Shown here in pieces: positions 32,400 to 39,695 of a stretch of DNA of 64,000 nucleotides (its first letter is position 1; each line of letters starts with the position of its first letter). The translations under genes were made by a program, and so were the position numbers. This stretch comes from DASVRZ01 sp038230215 (GTDB lineage Bacteria > Verrucomicrobiota > Verrucomicrobiia > Chthoniobacterales > DASVRZ01). The notes under the pieces were generated by a model. That model made no database searches, was not told the DNA's origin, and worked only from the letters and a program-made list of their open reading frames with translations. Where the stretch lies: positions 62,001 to 126,000 of the forward strand of contig JBBRNR010000008.1 in the NCBI GenBank assembly GCA_038230215.1. The letters are read 5' to 3'.

Positions 32400-32843
32400 T
32401 TATTCCAGTTGATTGGGCGATATGCGTTCGGACAAGAAGGCAGTCAGGGCGTCAGTCGGGATGTCGAGTGGGACACCGACGAAAATCTGCTTTCCGCGCC
32501 GATTAGTAAAAATCAGCGTCGAGTAACCAGCCGCAGACTGCCAAGTGAACGAGGTCATTTTAGTGAAACGAATCGGGTTATACCGACTGCTGCTGCGGAC
32601 GATGCACCGCTCATAGACAGTAACGTGAGATCGAACCTTGGAGGTGAGCCAAGGCAAAAAATAAGCGAGAACAAGGCCGATAGTGATGTTTAAGAGGAAG
32701 GCAACCCAGAATGAGGGCGGATGTTTCACGGGATTCAAGTATGCGAGATACCAATTGAGCATTCCAACCCCGCAGACGACGAGAACACATAAAGGCTGGT
32801 GCCACCAGCGGAGGGCGCGGCGCAGTCGTGCATCGAGAAACAT
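32400..32843 (-). CDS. Cassette membrane protein with PH-like C-terminal part, both ends touching repeats
   Basis: 147 residues from the ATG at 32843. Helices PLCVLVVCGVGMLNWYLAYL and FWVAFLLNITIGLVLAYFL are followed by a beta domain (VTVYERCIVRSSSRYN, FTWQSAAGYSTLIFTNRRGK) like bacterial PH-type domains, and a final helix (DALTAFLSERI). The open frame runs further upstream to 33005, but from 32887 that DNA is the transposase remnant; the native N-terminus may have been cut there (KYFTWDEPKAFRMFLDARL looks native). The stop codon lies at the very edge of repeat B3. The gene may be truncated on both sides. Confidence 0.6.
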   Translation of the reverse strand: MFLDARLRRALRWWHQPLCVLVVCGVGMLNWYLAYLNPVKHPPSFWVAFLLNITIGLVLAYFLPWLTSKVRSHVTVYERCIVRSSSRYNPIRFTKMTSFTWQSAAGYSTLIFTNRRGKQIFVGVPLDIPTDALTAFLSERISPNQLE

Positions 32844-32886
32844 CCGAAACGCTTTCGGCTCATCCCAGGTGAAATACTTTTTCGGT

Positions 32887-33065
32887 AAGATTCTCACCAA
32901 TCGGGAAACGCGGGGCCGACGAAATCCATGCCCGATACTTTGCCGGACTCCGGCGACGCTGCCAAGCGCTGGATTTTGGCTCCATTTCTCCAACCAACGC
33001 GCCACCTACCTCCACACTTCCTTCATGACTATAACTTCCACCGCCCTCACTCCGCCCTAAAATCC
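32887..33065 (+). mobile_element. Transposase remnant A (IS481/IS3-type C-terminus)
   Basis: 179 bp, about 95% like the copy at 34305-34484. Near its right end the plus strand reads F(L/M)-H-D-Y-N-F-H-R-P-H-S-A-L, the conserved end of DDE transposases of the IS481/IS3 type. In this copy a small shift breaks the frame. The remaining 130 bp gives no clear transposase similarity. It lies next to an attC half (GTTAGGT at 33105-33111). Confidence 0.75.
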
Positions 33066-33105
33066 GACTACCCTCTACTGCGGACAACGTGTTGATAGAC
33101 AACAG

Positions 33106-33330
33106 TTAGGTCTTGCGGTTGTCTTGCGAGGGTTCATTGCGGAGTTCGGTTTGGACACTTGGGGTGAACTTCTTGAGTAGCTCTTCGCGACGATCCAGAT
33201 CAAGTGTCCGAAGTCCTCTGATCAGAGTTCGCCGGCCCTGCTTGTTGAGCTGGTGAATCCAAAACCAAAGAAACAAAGGGAGTGAAATTGCCGCCACTGT
33301 TACCAGCGGATGTCCGTAGATGAATTCCAT
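33106..33330 (-). CDS. Small cassette membrane protein, unknown
   Basis: 74 residues from the ATG at 33330. One membrane helix (LVTVAAISLPLFLWFWI), then a basic, charged cytoplasmic tail (NKQGRRTLIRGLRTLDLDRREELLKKF). The longer upstream frame is attC translation (ADLCLVR) and is discarded. The stop codon overlaps ACCTAAC (R'' core) of the following split attC. No family recognised. Confidence 0.65.
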   Translation of the reverse strand: MEFIYGHPLVTVAAISLPLFLWFWIHQLNKQGRRTLIRGLRTLDLDRREELLKKFTPSVQTELRNEPSQDNRKT

Positions 33331-33377
33331 GTGCGTGAAAGAGAGAAACTGCTTGCATGTAAAGTGCGCGTAGCTTC

Positions 33378-33480
33378 GCCTAACGAGACAAAGATCAGCG
33401 ACGCGTAGGGAACGGCGCTGGTCGTGCGGCAGCACGAACTGTGACGAGCCCGGAGCGTTCGCTGCATCGCTTGGTTAGGC
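33378..33480 (-). repeat. attC site, 103 bp
   Basis: GCCTAAC at 33378-33384 and GTTAGGC at 33474-33480, both perfect. Arms AAAGATCAGCGACGCGTAGG and CGAGCCCGGAGCGTTCGCTG, tip hairpin TCGTGC-GGCA-GCACGA. Confidence 0.95.
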
Positions 33481-33504
33481 CAAAGTGGAGGTTTCATAAA
33501 TCAT

Positions 33505-34119
33505 CTAGCTCCCGAGAGGATTGTTCGGCTTCAGCTTCTTTCGTCCTGGTTCTCCCAACCGGAGTTCATAATAGAAGCGGAGCCCCGGTCCCCCAAAGCT
33601 GAAAAGACTGAAATTAACTTCGTATCGTTTGCGCCGAACACGAAATCCCTCAGACATATTACCGAGGCGCGACGAAGCAATCCAAGTCGAAACGGCACCC
33701 TCTCGCTCTATGAATTGGGCGGGAGTATAAACGTCTGAGCCCCATTTATGAAGTTCAAGTTTGATTCTGCTCAGCGCATCAGCGTCCGATCCGAGCCAGC
33801 CCAATGAATCCGCGCGGATGCGAAAGACGCCGTCCGCATCTCTGTGAATATAGACTATGGAAAACTCGCCTACTACTCGCTTGCCGTCCGGGAGCTTGAC
33901 GTCCAAGGCAACAACCCCTTGGATTGCGCAGAACTCCCCGTCACCCATCGGAAACCATGTAACGGCGGGAATGCCTGAATAATTCTTGGGGTCAGACAAA
34001 TCGAGACTGACAGAGTATCTTTTGTCTTCCCGAACGACCGTGGAAGTGGGCATCTGTGGACTACAAGACACCGCAGATCCGAGGAAGAGTGCTGCGAAGA
34101 CTAGCCGGGAGACGCTCAT
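33505..34119 (-). CDS. Cassette lipoprotein, unknown
   Basis: 204 residues from the ATG at 34119, with the signal MSVSRLVFAALFLGSAVSCS ending in a lipobox (AVSC). Mature part: YSVSLDLSDPKNYSGIPAVT, a beta-rich middle, and the basic end GRKKLKPNNPLGS. It follows repeat B2 (GCCTAAC at 34128) by 8 nt, so any promoter in B2 would drive it. No family recognised. The longer frame to 34263 is repeat translation. Confidence 0.72.
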   Translation of the reverse strand: MSVSRLVFAALFLGSAVSCSPQMPTSTVVREDKRYSVSLDLSDPKNYSGIPAVTWFPMGDGEFCAIQGVVALDVKLPDGKRVVGEFSIVYIHRDADGVFRIRADSLGWLGSDADALSRIKLELHKWGSDVYTPAQFIEREGAVSTWIASSRLGNMSEGFRVRRKRYEVNFSLFSFGGPGLRFYYELRLGEPGRKKLKPNNPLGS

Positions 34120-34127
34120 CGGAACGG

Positions 34128-34304
34128 GCCTAACATATAATAGCCGAACACATGTTCGGCAATTCGGAGCAGTCCGATGGGGGAAAGTGGGGGCGAAGGG
34201 AATCCATGGGCGAGAGGTTGTCGGGTTCGGGTGGGATTGCCAAGCTTCAGATGGGAGTTCCATGGGGCTGTGGCTGGGGTGTTTTTCGGGCGGAGGAGGC
34301 TTTT
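34128..34304 (-). repeat. Repeat B, copy 2
   Basis: 177 bp from the perfect core GCCTAAC (34128-34134) through ATATAATAG, the small palindrome CCGAACA-CA-TGTTCGG, GGGAATCCATGGGCGAGAGG and GATGGGAGTTCCATGGGGCT, ending GGAGGAGGCTTTT. It then passes directly into the transposase remnant. On the minus strand TATTATATG precedes GTTAGGC. Confidence 0.88.
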
Positions 34305-34484
34305 AAGATTCTCACCAATCGGGAAACGCGGGGCCGACGAAATCCATGCCCGATACTTTGCCGGACTCCGGCGACGCTACAAAGCGCTGGATTTTGGCTC
34401 CATTTCTCCAACCAACGCGTCACCTACCTTCCCCACTTCCTTCACGACTATAACTTCCACCGCCCTCACTCCGCCCTAAAATCC
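34305..34484 (+). mobile_element. Transposase remnant B (IS481/IS3-type C-terminus)
   Basis: 180 bp, close copy of 32887-33065. The plus strand encodes FLHDYNFHRPHSALK near its right end, the conserved C-terminal signature of IS481/IS3-type DDE transposases. The rest is not recognisable as transposase, and no terminal repeats were found. The right end abuts CCGCTTAGCGTGTTGAGG, the inner part of an attC arm whose core GGTAGGC is at 34514-34520. Confidence 0.75.
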
Positions 34485-34535
34485 TTCCCGCTTAGCGTGT
34501 TGAGGTACAACAGGTAGGCGTTTCGGCTGCTTGGG

Positions 34536-34973
34536 TCATGGCTTCGATTCGTGTTTGGCAAGACGATATGTAACGGAAAACTCGCTCGGCTTCCAGCCCG
34601 GATACGGCCAAGTGTAATCGAGAGCACAAATAACTGCGGCGCGCACCTTGGGCGACTCGGCAGCGAGGACACGCGCAAACTCGTGGTCGCCCCAAAAGCG
34701 GAGAAGGTCGCGCAAGACGATGCAATGACTCTCGGCTCCCGAGCCGATGAAGCTCTCAGAACTGGTGAATCGAAAAAGCTGCTTCAAGCCATCGTCCTGT
34801 AATTCAACTGCGGACCGCAGATGCCGAGTGTAAGAAAACTTGGTGAGCTTGGAGGTAAGCGGCGCGTCACCACCTCCGAACTCAAGAATGCTTTTCGCGG
34901 TCGGCACCGCCTCCTTAGCGTTCGCAGTCGATAGCGCGATGCAAAGCAGAAACAATGAAAGCCTTCGTTTCAC
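34536..34973 (-). CDS. Cassette protein, secreted, unknown
   Basis: 145 residues from the ATG at 34973. Signal MKRRLSLFLLCIALSTANA. The mature protein ends with DYTWPYPGWKPSEFSVTYRL, an aromatic-rich strand pair, and contains HCIVLRDLLRFWGDHEFARV. No known motif. It lies between the attC at 34991 and the split attC (34128-34520). The pattern suggests a small periplasmic beta/alpha protein. Confidence 0.7.
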   Translation of the reverse strand: MKRRLSLFLLCIALSTANAKEAVPTAKSILEFGGGDAPLTSKLTKFSYTRHLRSAVELQDDGLKQLFRFTSSESFIGSGAESHCIVLRDLLRFWGDHEFARVLAAESPKVRAAVICALDYTWPYPGWKPSEFSVTYRLAKHESKP

Positions 34974-34990
34974 AGGGAGCGTGAGAATAC

Positions 34991-35093
34991 GCCTAACGAG
35001 ACAAAGATCAGCGACACGCAGGGAACGGCGCGGCTCCTGCCTAAGCAGGAGACGTGACGAGCCCGGAGCGTTCGCTGCATCGCTTGGTTAGGC
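34991..35093 (-). repeat. attC site, 103 bp
   Basis: GCCTAAC at 34991-34997 and GTTAGGC at 35087-35093, both perfect. Arms AAAGATCAGCGACACGCAGG and CGAGCCCGGAGCGTTCGCTG, tip hairpin CTCCTGC-CTAA-GCAGGAG. Confidence 0.95.
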
Positions 35094-35100
35094 GACGGTG

Positions 35101-35439
35101 TCATTGCGGTAGCGGGTGCGTCATCCGTGTATGGGTGAAAATGGTGCCATCATCGGAACGAATCACGAAGGCCTTTTTGTCGAGCACAAGAATCTCATAA
35201 GATACTGACTCGCCTGTAGGCCACGTCATAATAAACCGACTGTCTTGGATGCGCCACTTCCCGTGTGTCGTGCCTTCTGCCGGGTCGAGCCTGAAGGTGT
35301 GATCTTGCTTATACTGGACAGAATGACGGCCGCCTTGCCACTCGCCAATGAAAAGCCGTTCGGACTGCGCGTCAGAAGCCGAGCAGGAGAAACAAACACC
35401 CGAAAGTAATATGACGCCGGTAGCAATGAGCTTTTGCAT
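35101..35439 (-). CDS. Cassette lipoprotein, first cassette at the right edge
   Basis: 112 residues from the ATG at 35439. Signal MQKLIATGVILLSGVCFSCS with a lipobox (CFSC). The rest is a small beta domain, FIGEWQGGRHSVQYKQDHTF then THGKWRIQDSRFIMTWPTGE, of the kind seen in lipocalin-like small lipoproteins (G-x-W start, later GKWRI). Function unknown. Its start is 16 nt from the GTTAGGC core of repeat B1, which carries a TATAAT box. Confidence 0.75.
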   Translation of the reverse strand: MQKLIATGVILLSGVCFSCSASDAQSERLFIGEWQGGRHSVQYKQDHTFRLDPAEGTTHGKWRIQDSRFIMTWPTGESVSYEILVLDKKAFVIRSDDGTIFTHTRMTHPLPQ

Positions 35440-35454
35440 CGTGCGTGGCGAGTC

Positions 35455-35650
35455 GCCTAACATATTATAACCGAAACACATGTCTGGTTGTCGGAGCAGT
35501 CCGATGGGGGAAACTGAGGGCGAAGGGAATCCATGGGCGAGAGGTTGTCGGGTTCGGGCGGGATTGCCAAGCTCCAGATGGGAGTTCCATGGGACTGTGA
35601 CGAGGTGTGTTTTCGGGCGGAGGAGGCTTTTTTTGCCAAACTGCGGCACC
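35455..35650 (-). repeat. Repeat B, copy 1, right edge of the cassette array
   Basis: Starts with GCCTAAC (35455-35461) and shares GGGAATCCATGGGCGAGAGG, GATGGGAGTTCCATGGGACT and GCCAAACTGCGGCACCTCGG with copies at 32141 and 34128. At 35651 it runs without break into 21-bp array 3. No attC partner arm is found to the right, so this is where the ordered cassettes end. Confidence 0.88.
35464..35494 (-). promoter_or_regulatory. Possible promoter reading into the cassettes
   Basis: On the minus strand a perfect TATAAT lies at 35469-35464, just before GTTAGGC. A weak -35 (CCGACA, 35494-35489) is 19 bp upstream. It would play the role of a cassette promoter. The other B copies have TATTATATG at the same place. 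The -10 is good, the -35 poor. Confidence 0.4.
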
Positions 35651-35902
35651 TCGGGAGCGGTCTGGAGGCGCTTTAGCGCGGTGGAAAGCTCTCACAGAGC
35701 CTCGGACGACTACTTTAGCGCGCCACTAAGGCTTCTCTGGAGCGTGGGGAAGCTCCTCTCCGACGGTGGAAAGCACCTCTAGCGCGTCGGACGGGTGCTT
35801 GAGAACGCGGAAAAGACCCCGTAGAGGACCGGACGAGTACTTTACGGTGGTCCAAGGCGGTCGTCCGAGGCTCCAGAGGTGCCGTAGTCGGGCGGTTTTG
35901 AG
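35651..35902. repeat. Degenerate 21-bp tandem array 3 (12 units)
   Basis: Twelve consecutive units of exactly 21 bp, clearest from 35672, consensus near CTTTAGCGCGGTGGAAAGCTC. Individual units differ a lot (for example TTTAGCGCGGTGGAAAGCTC and CTCTCCGACGGTGGAAAGCA), but the spacing never slips. Three units are copied at 32337-32399 within the cassette array. It lies upstream of the unknown gene at 36011. Confidence 0.92.
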
Positions 35903-36010
35903 TCGAGTTTCAGTGATTTGGGGGGCTGGACGCGGGGGAAAATGACCTTTTTTCACTCGTCCCACGGTTTATGGTCGCCATTTTCCGCTGGAGCCCCAGT
36001 TTCGGTTCCT

Positions 36011-36715
36011 ATGAGCAATACCTTTTATCCCGACGGCCAGGGCAATCAAGTGGACTGGAACACGAACATCATTTCCAACAAAGCCCTCCTCAACGGGCTG
36101 GGGTTTAACGCGGCAGACGTCACTTCGATTACGAATGACTGTGCGATGGAAATTTTTCTTCTCACCTGGGTGGGCCAGGCGGCGGATAGCACGTATGCGG
36201 CGCTGCATGGCTACGCCAAAGGCATTAGCAACAGTCCCATCGGGACGCCTGCGATGGCGTTGCCGACGTTGTTGACGTGGCCGGCGACGATGCCGACGCC
36301 AGTGGCTCCGGGCATCGGCGCACGTCGCAGCGCGTGGGTGGCAACGGCCAAGAAATCGACCGGTTACCATGCAGACGGCAATGGCCGGACGTTGCGGCTG
36401 GAGCCCGTGGCGGCGCCGTTTGTGCCAGCGGATTATGTGGCGGAACTCAAAAAATTAACCGCAGTGGGTCACGAGCTGGTGCAGGTGCAAGTGGGCAAAG
36501 GCGGCGGGCAAGTGACGATGTTGCATCTGATGATGCGGGTGAAGGGGACGGCAGATTTTCGCCAGGTGGCGGTATTTACGAGTCGCACCTATGTGGACCA
36601 CACGCCGCTGGCCGTGCCCGGTGTGCCGGAGGAGCGGGAGTATCAACTGGTGGCGCTGAAAAATGACGCACCCATTGGCCATCCGAGCCCGATTCTGTCG
36701 GTGATGGTGGGGTAA
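36011..36715 (+). CDS. Unknown protein downstream of 21-bp array 3
   Basis: 234 residues from the ATG at 36011 (MSNTFYPDGQGNQVDWNTN). No signal peptide. The N-terminal half is helical (NIISNKALLNGLGFNAADVT). A proline-rich linker (WPATMPTPVAPGIGARR) is followed by a beta-rich C-terminal part with VAAPFVPADYVAELKKL and REYQLVALKNDAPIGHPSPI, like a fibronectin-III-type strand pattern. I recognise no named family, though similar two-part proteins occur in Verrucomicrobia and Planctomycetes. Like the gene at 12251 it stands behind a 21-bp array on the same strand. Confidence 0.72.
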   Translation: MSNTFYPDGQGNQVDWNTNIISNKALLNGLGFNAADVTSITNDCAMEIFLLTWVGQAADSTYAALHGYAKGISNSPIGTPAMALPTLLTWPATMPTPVAPGIGARRSAWVATAKKSTGYHADGNGRTLRLEPVAAPFVPADYVAELKKLTAVGHELVQVQVGKGGGQVTMLHLMMRVKGTADFRQVAVFTSRTYVDHTPLAVPGVPEEREYQLVALKNDAPIGHPSPILSVMVG

Positions 36716-36745
36716 ACGAGGCCGAGTGATGGTGGTCACGGCGCA

Positions 36746-36967
36746 ATGATCGAATCTATCGTCAGTGCCGTGATCGAAGTGGCGCTGGGATTGCTTTGGT
36801 GGCTCATCCTTTGGCCCATGATGATCGTTGTCTCCACTCCGTTTGTGATGCTCTATGCGGGGATTGCGGCGATTCGTGAGCACAGGCGATTCTCTTACGC
36901 TGTCACTGATGGCTACTCCGCTGTTTCCAACTTTTGGTACAAGCTGCAATTCTGGGGCTCTCGTTGA
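36746..36967 (+). CDS. Small membrane protein, unknown
   Basis: 73 residues. Two closely spaced hydrophobic segments, VIEVALGLLWWLILWPMMIV and FVMLYAGIAAI, then a polar end (REHRRFSYAVTDGYSAVSNFW). It starts 30 nt after the previous gene. Function unknown. Confidence 0.6.
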   Translation: MIESIVSAVIEVALGLLWWLILWPMMIVVSTPFVMLYAGIAAIREHRRFSYAVTDGYSAVSNFWYKLQFWGSR

Positions 36968-37033
36968 AGCGAGGGGTGGACAGGCAGATTCCACGCTTGA
37001 CCGGTTTGCGGGGGCTCCGGCAACCTTCGCGGC

Positions 37034-37948
37034 ATGTCCATTCTTATTGTCGGTTCCATTGCGCTCGATTCGGTGATTACGCCGGTGGAAAATCATGATG
37101 ATCTGCTCGGCGGGTCGGCTTCGTATGCGGCGGTGGCGGCGAGTTTCTTTTCCCCGGTGAATCTGGTCGGCATTGTAGGCGCTGATTTCCCTGCAACTCA
37201 CCTGGAATTTTTTCGTTCGCGCAAGATCGATCTGGCCGGATTGGAGCAGGCGTCGGGCGAGACGATGCGCTGGACGGGCGAATATGAGTGGGACTTGAAT
37301 GTGCGCCACACGCGCTCGATTGCGCTGAATGTGTTTGAGACGTATTCACCGACGATCCCTGTGGCGTATCAGAAGCCGGAGATCGTGTTGCTGGCGAATA
37401 TCGCGCCGTCGTTGCAAAGCCATGTGCTGGATCAGATCGAGCGTCCCCGGTTTATCATCGCCGACACGATGGATCTCTGGATCAACATTGCGCACGCCGA
37501 TCTGCTGGCACTGCTGGCGCGGGTGGATTTGCTGATTTTGAACGACAGCGAGGCCCGGCTATTAACGCAGGAGACAAGTCTGATTCGGGCCGGAAAGAAG
37601 ATTCAGGCGCTGGGTCCGAAGTATGTGGCGATCAAGAAGGGCGAGCACGGTTGTCTGCTCTTCGGGCAGGAGGAGTTTTTCAGTTGCGGAGCCTATCCGC
37701 TGGAGGACATCCACGATCCGACGGGCGCGGGCGACTGTTTTGCGGGCGGGTTTGCGGGGTATCTGAGCAGTCTGGCGTCGGAGAAGATTACGTTTCAGGA
37801 GCTGAAGCGGGCGGTGGTGTATGGGAGTGCGCTGGCGAGCTTTAATGTGGAGGCGTTTAGTCTGGAGCGTCTGCGGACGCTGGATTTCGCCCAGGTGGAG
37901 GAGCGTTACCGGATGTTCCGGGCGATGACGCAGTTTGAGCAGATCTAG
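37034..37948 (+). CDS. PfkB-family sugar kinase
   Basis: 304 residues, complete. A ribokinase-like enzyme that phosphorylates a sugar or nucleoside with ATP. The N-terminal substrate part ILIVGSIALDSVITP and LLGGSASYAAVAAS, and the catalytic signature DPTGAGDCFAGGFAGYLSS with the base Asp, are intact. Anion-hole and ATP motifs look normal. The substrate cannot be read from sequence. It converges on the serine hydrolase gene, with 4 nt overlap of the two stop regions. Confidence 0.93.
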   Translation: MSILIVGSIALDSVITPVENHDDLLGGSASYAAVAASFFSPVNLVGIVGADFPATHLEFFRSRKIDLAGLEQASGETMRWTGEYEWDLNVRHTRSIALNVFETYSPTIPVAYQKPEIVLLANIAPSLQSHVLDQIERPRFIIADTMDLWINIAHADLLALLARVDLLILNDSEARLLTQETSLIRAGKKIQALGPKYVAIKKGEHGCLLFGQEEFFSCGAYPLEDIHDPTGAGDCFAGGFAGYLSSLASEKITFQELKRAVVYGSALASFNVEAFSLERLRTLDFAQVEERYRMFRAMTQFEQI

Positions 37949-39090
37949 GGCACGTAAAGAGCGTCCACGAGACGGAGCGACTTGGCGTTGGGGAAGATGC
38001 CGAGTTCCATTTGATTCATCACGTAAGCGAAGGCGAGGCCGTGCTCCGGGTCGGCAAAAGCATGGCTCCCTCCCGCGCCCGGATGCCCGAAGGCGCGCAG
38101 CGACGGGCCGTAAAGTGAGCGGAGTTTCATGCCATTGGCGTCGAGCGGGTCGAGCATAAAGCCGCAGGAAAACGCGGTGTGCTCGAGGGTTACGAGGTCG
38201 TTGCCCTGGGTGAGGATGCGGCTCATTTGCGCGAGGGTGGCGGGAGAGAAATAGCGGCGGCCGTCCATTTCGCCGTCGTTCGCGAGCATGGCATACCATT
38301 TTCCCAAGGCGCGGGCGGTGCCGATGCCGCCGATGGCCGGGAGTGAGGCCAGGCGCGCCGCCGGGGTGTTCATGGAGGCGACACTGGCGAGGCCGGCAGG
38401 AGTGGAAAAGGCCAGGTGCGTGAGGGAATTGCGGTCGGCCATGGCGCGCCAAAAGGCGTTGTCGGGCAGTCCGCCGGGGTTGCGAGCTGGAAAAACGGCG
38501 GCGACGCTGGCGAGACGTTCCGGGGGAAGTCCGATCCAGAGGTCGAGTTCCATCGGATCGCCGAAGAGGGTGCGCCAGAGTGTTCCGAGAGGCTGGCCGG
38601 CGAGGCGGCGGACGAGTTCATCCACCAGGAAGCCGAAGGTGCGGGTATGATAACCATGGAACTCGCCTGGTTTCCATTGCGGCGCCTGATTCGCCAGAGC
38701 GGCGCAAACCGCGTCGTGATCGAAAACAGAGATCGCCGGGTCGAGCAAACCGGGGAGCCCGGCTCGATGCGACAGGAGCTGGCTGAGCGTGATTTCCCCT
38801 TTTCCAGCCGCAGCGAATTGCGGCCAGAAGTCGGCGACATGGCGATCCAACTCGATGCCGTCCTCCTCCAAAACCGCGAGCAACGTCCCGGCGGCCAGGG
38901 CTTTCGTGGCGGACCAGATGAGCACCGGCGTGTCGGAGGTCCAGGGCTGGGTTTTCTGGCGGTCATGAAAACCAGAGGCGAGTGAGAGAACTTCCCGGCC
39001 CCCGCGCCAGATGGAAACGGAGGCGCCGAGTTCGCCCAAAGCGGTAAAGTTTTCCTCGAAAAGTGATCCGAGTTGGGGAGGGATGTCCAT
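37945..39090 (-). CDS. Serine hydrolase of the beta-lactamase/EstB class
   Basis: 381 residues. It belongs to the penicillin-binding-like esterases (class C beta-lactamase fold). The nucleophile motif S-x-x-K is seen as LIWSATKALAAG near residue 60. The tyrosine motif is probably GYHTRTFGFLV, and the late block FGHPGAGGSHAFADP gives the H/K-x-G position as HPGAGG. No signal peptide is seen, so it is likely cytoplasmic, as in EstB-type esterases. It follows the TPR gene without a gap, so they form an operon. Confidence 0.88.
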   Translation of the reverse strand: MDIPPQLGSLFEENFTALGELGASVSIWRGGREVLSLASGFHDRQKTQPWTSDTPVLIWSATKALAAGTLLAVLEEDGIELDRHVADFWPQFAAAGKGEITLSQLLSHRAGLPGLLDPAISVFDHDAVCAALANQAPQWKPGEFHGYHTRTFGFLVDELVRRLAGQPLGTLWRTLFGDPMELDLWIGLPPERLASVAAVFPARNPGGLPDNAFWRAMADRNSLTHLAFSTPAGLASVASMNTPAARLASLPAIGGIGTARALGKWYAMLANDGEMDGRRYFSPATLAQMSRILTQGNDLVTLEHTAFSCGFMLDPLDANGMKLRSLYGPSLRAFGHPGAGGSHAFADPEHGLAFAYVMNQMELGIFPNAKSLRLVDALYVP

Positions 39091-39561
39091 TCAGACTTCC
39101 TGCCAGATGGCACTCAGATCGGGATCGTGCTCGGCGATTTCCCGGAACTTTTTGTTCATCTTGAAGCTGGTCTTGAGATAGGCGCGGGCCTGCTGCATCT
39201 CGCCCAAGACGGCGTTGTAGCAGGCGAGATTGTAATAATAGGTCGCCTCGTCGAGGAGCGACGCTGGACCGGCGATCAAGATTTCCCGCGCCTCCAGGGT
39301 TTGCCCCAGTTCATGCAGGCAAAAAGCGGCGTGAATGAAGCCGATGGGCAGCTCCGGGTGCAATTCGCAAAGTTGTCGGCTGACTTCCAAGGCACTGGGG
39401 AATTGCTTGAAATTCAGGAGGAGAAAGAGGCGCGCTTGTTTGACGCGCAAGTCGTCCTGATGCTGCGCGGGCAAGGACGCCAGTTCCGCGAGTGCTTCCT
39501 CAAACATGCCCAGCTCGCCGTAGCCCTCGGCGGCTTGTAGAGTGCGGTCCATCATTGCCAC
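39091..39561 (-). CDS. TPR-like helical repeat protein
   Basis: 156 residues of helix pairs with tetratricopeptide spacing: LQAAEGYGELGMFEEALAEL, ARLFLLLNFKQFPSALEVSR, GFIHAAFCLHELGQTLEARE and YNLACYNAVLGEMQQARAYL. The last repeat is the A-C-Y-N variant common in small proteins of this type. Likely a protein-binding scaffold. It sits directly before the serine hydrolase gene (stop and start codons touching). Confidence 0.85.
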   Translation of the reverse strand: MAMMDRTLQAAEGYGELGMFEEALAELASLPAQHQDDLRVKQARLFLLLNFKQFPSALEVSRQLCELHPELPIGFIHAAFCLHELGQTLEAREILIAGPASLLDEATYYYNLACYNAVLGEMQQARAYLKTSFKMNKKFREIAEHDPDLSAIWQEV

Positions 39562-39695
39562 TTAATCACCTTTTCGCGGGCCGAAAGTCAATCGGAAGGT
39601 TGTCTTTTCCCAGGTAAGAAAACCGTCCTCCAAGCCTTGCTTGAAAAAAACCCGGTGTATCGACCGGAACTGTGTTATCTTGCCAGTCCAAAATT

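Larger units (their letters stand above)
27410..35461 (-). mobile_element. Integron gene-cassette array without integrase (CALIN)
   Basis: About fifteen small genes, all on the minus strand between plus-strand genes, separated by imperfect palindromes with RYYYAAC/GTTRRRY ends. Five attC sites are exactly 103 bp (28609, 31067, 31722, 33378, 34991), and shorter or degenerate ones occur at 27410, 27822, 28161, 29682 and 30533. In every clear case the attC lies just after the stop of its gene, the standard cassette layout. The attC family shares AACAAGATCAGCGAC next to the left core and CGAGCCCGGAGCG on the other side. No tyrosine recombinase is encoded in the window, and the proximal end should be at the right (35461). 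Confidence 0.9.

Noticed and set aside
32683..33060. Plus-strand frame of 125 codons in the cassette region
   Set aside because: Antisense to the membrane protein at 32400 for most of its length; its end is the transposase remnant in a shifted frame.
35726..35965. Minus-strand frame over 21-bp array 3
   Set aside because: Runs entirely through the repeat array; no domain, no start signal.
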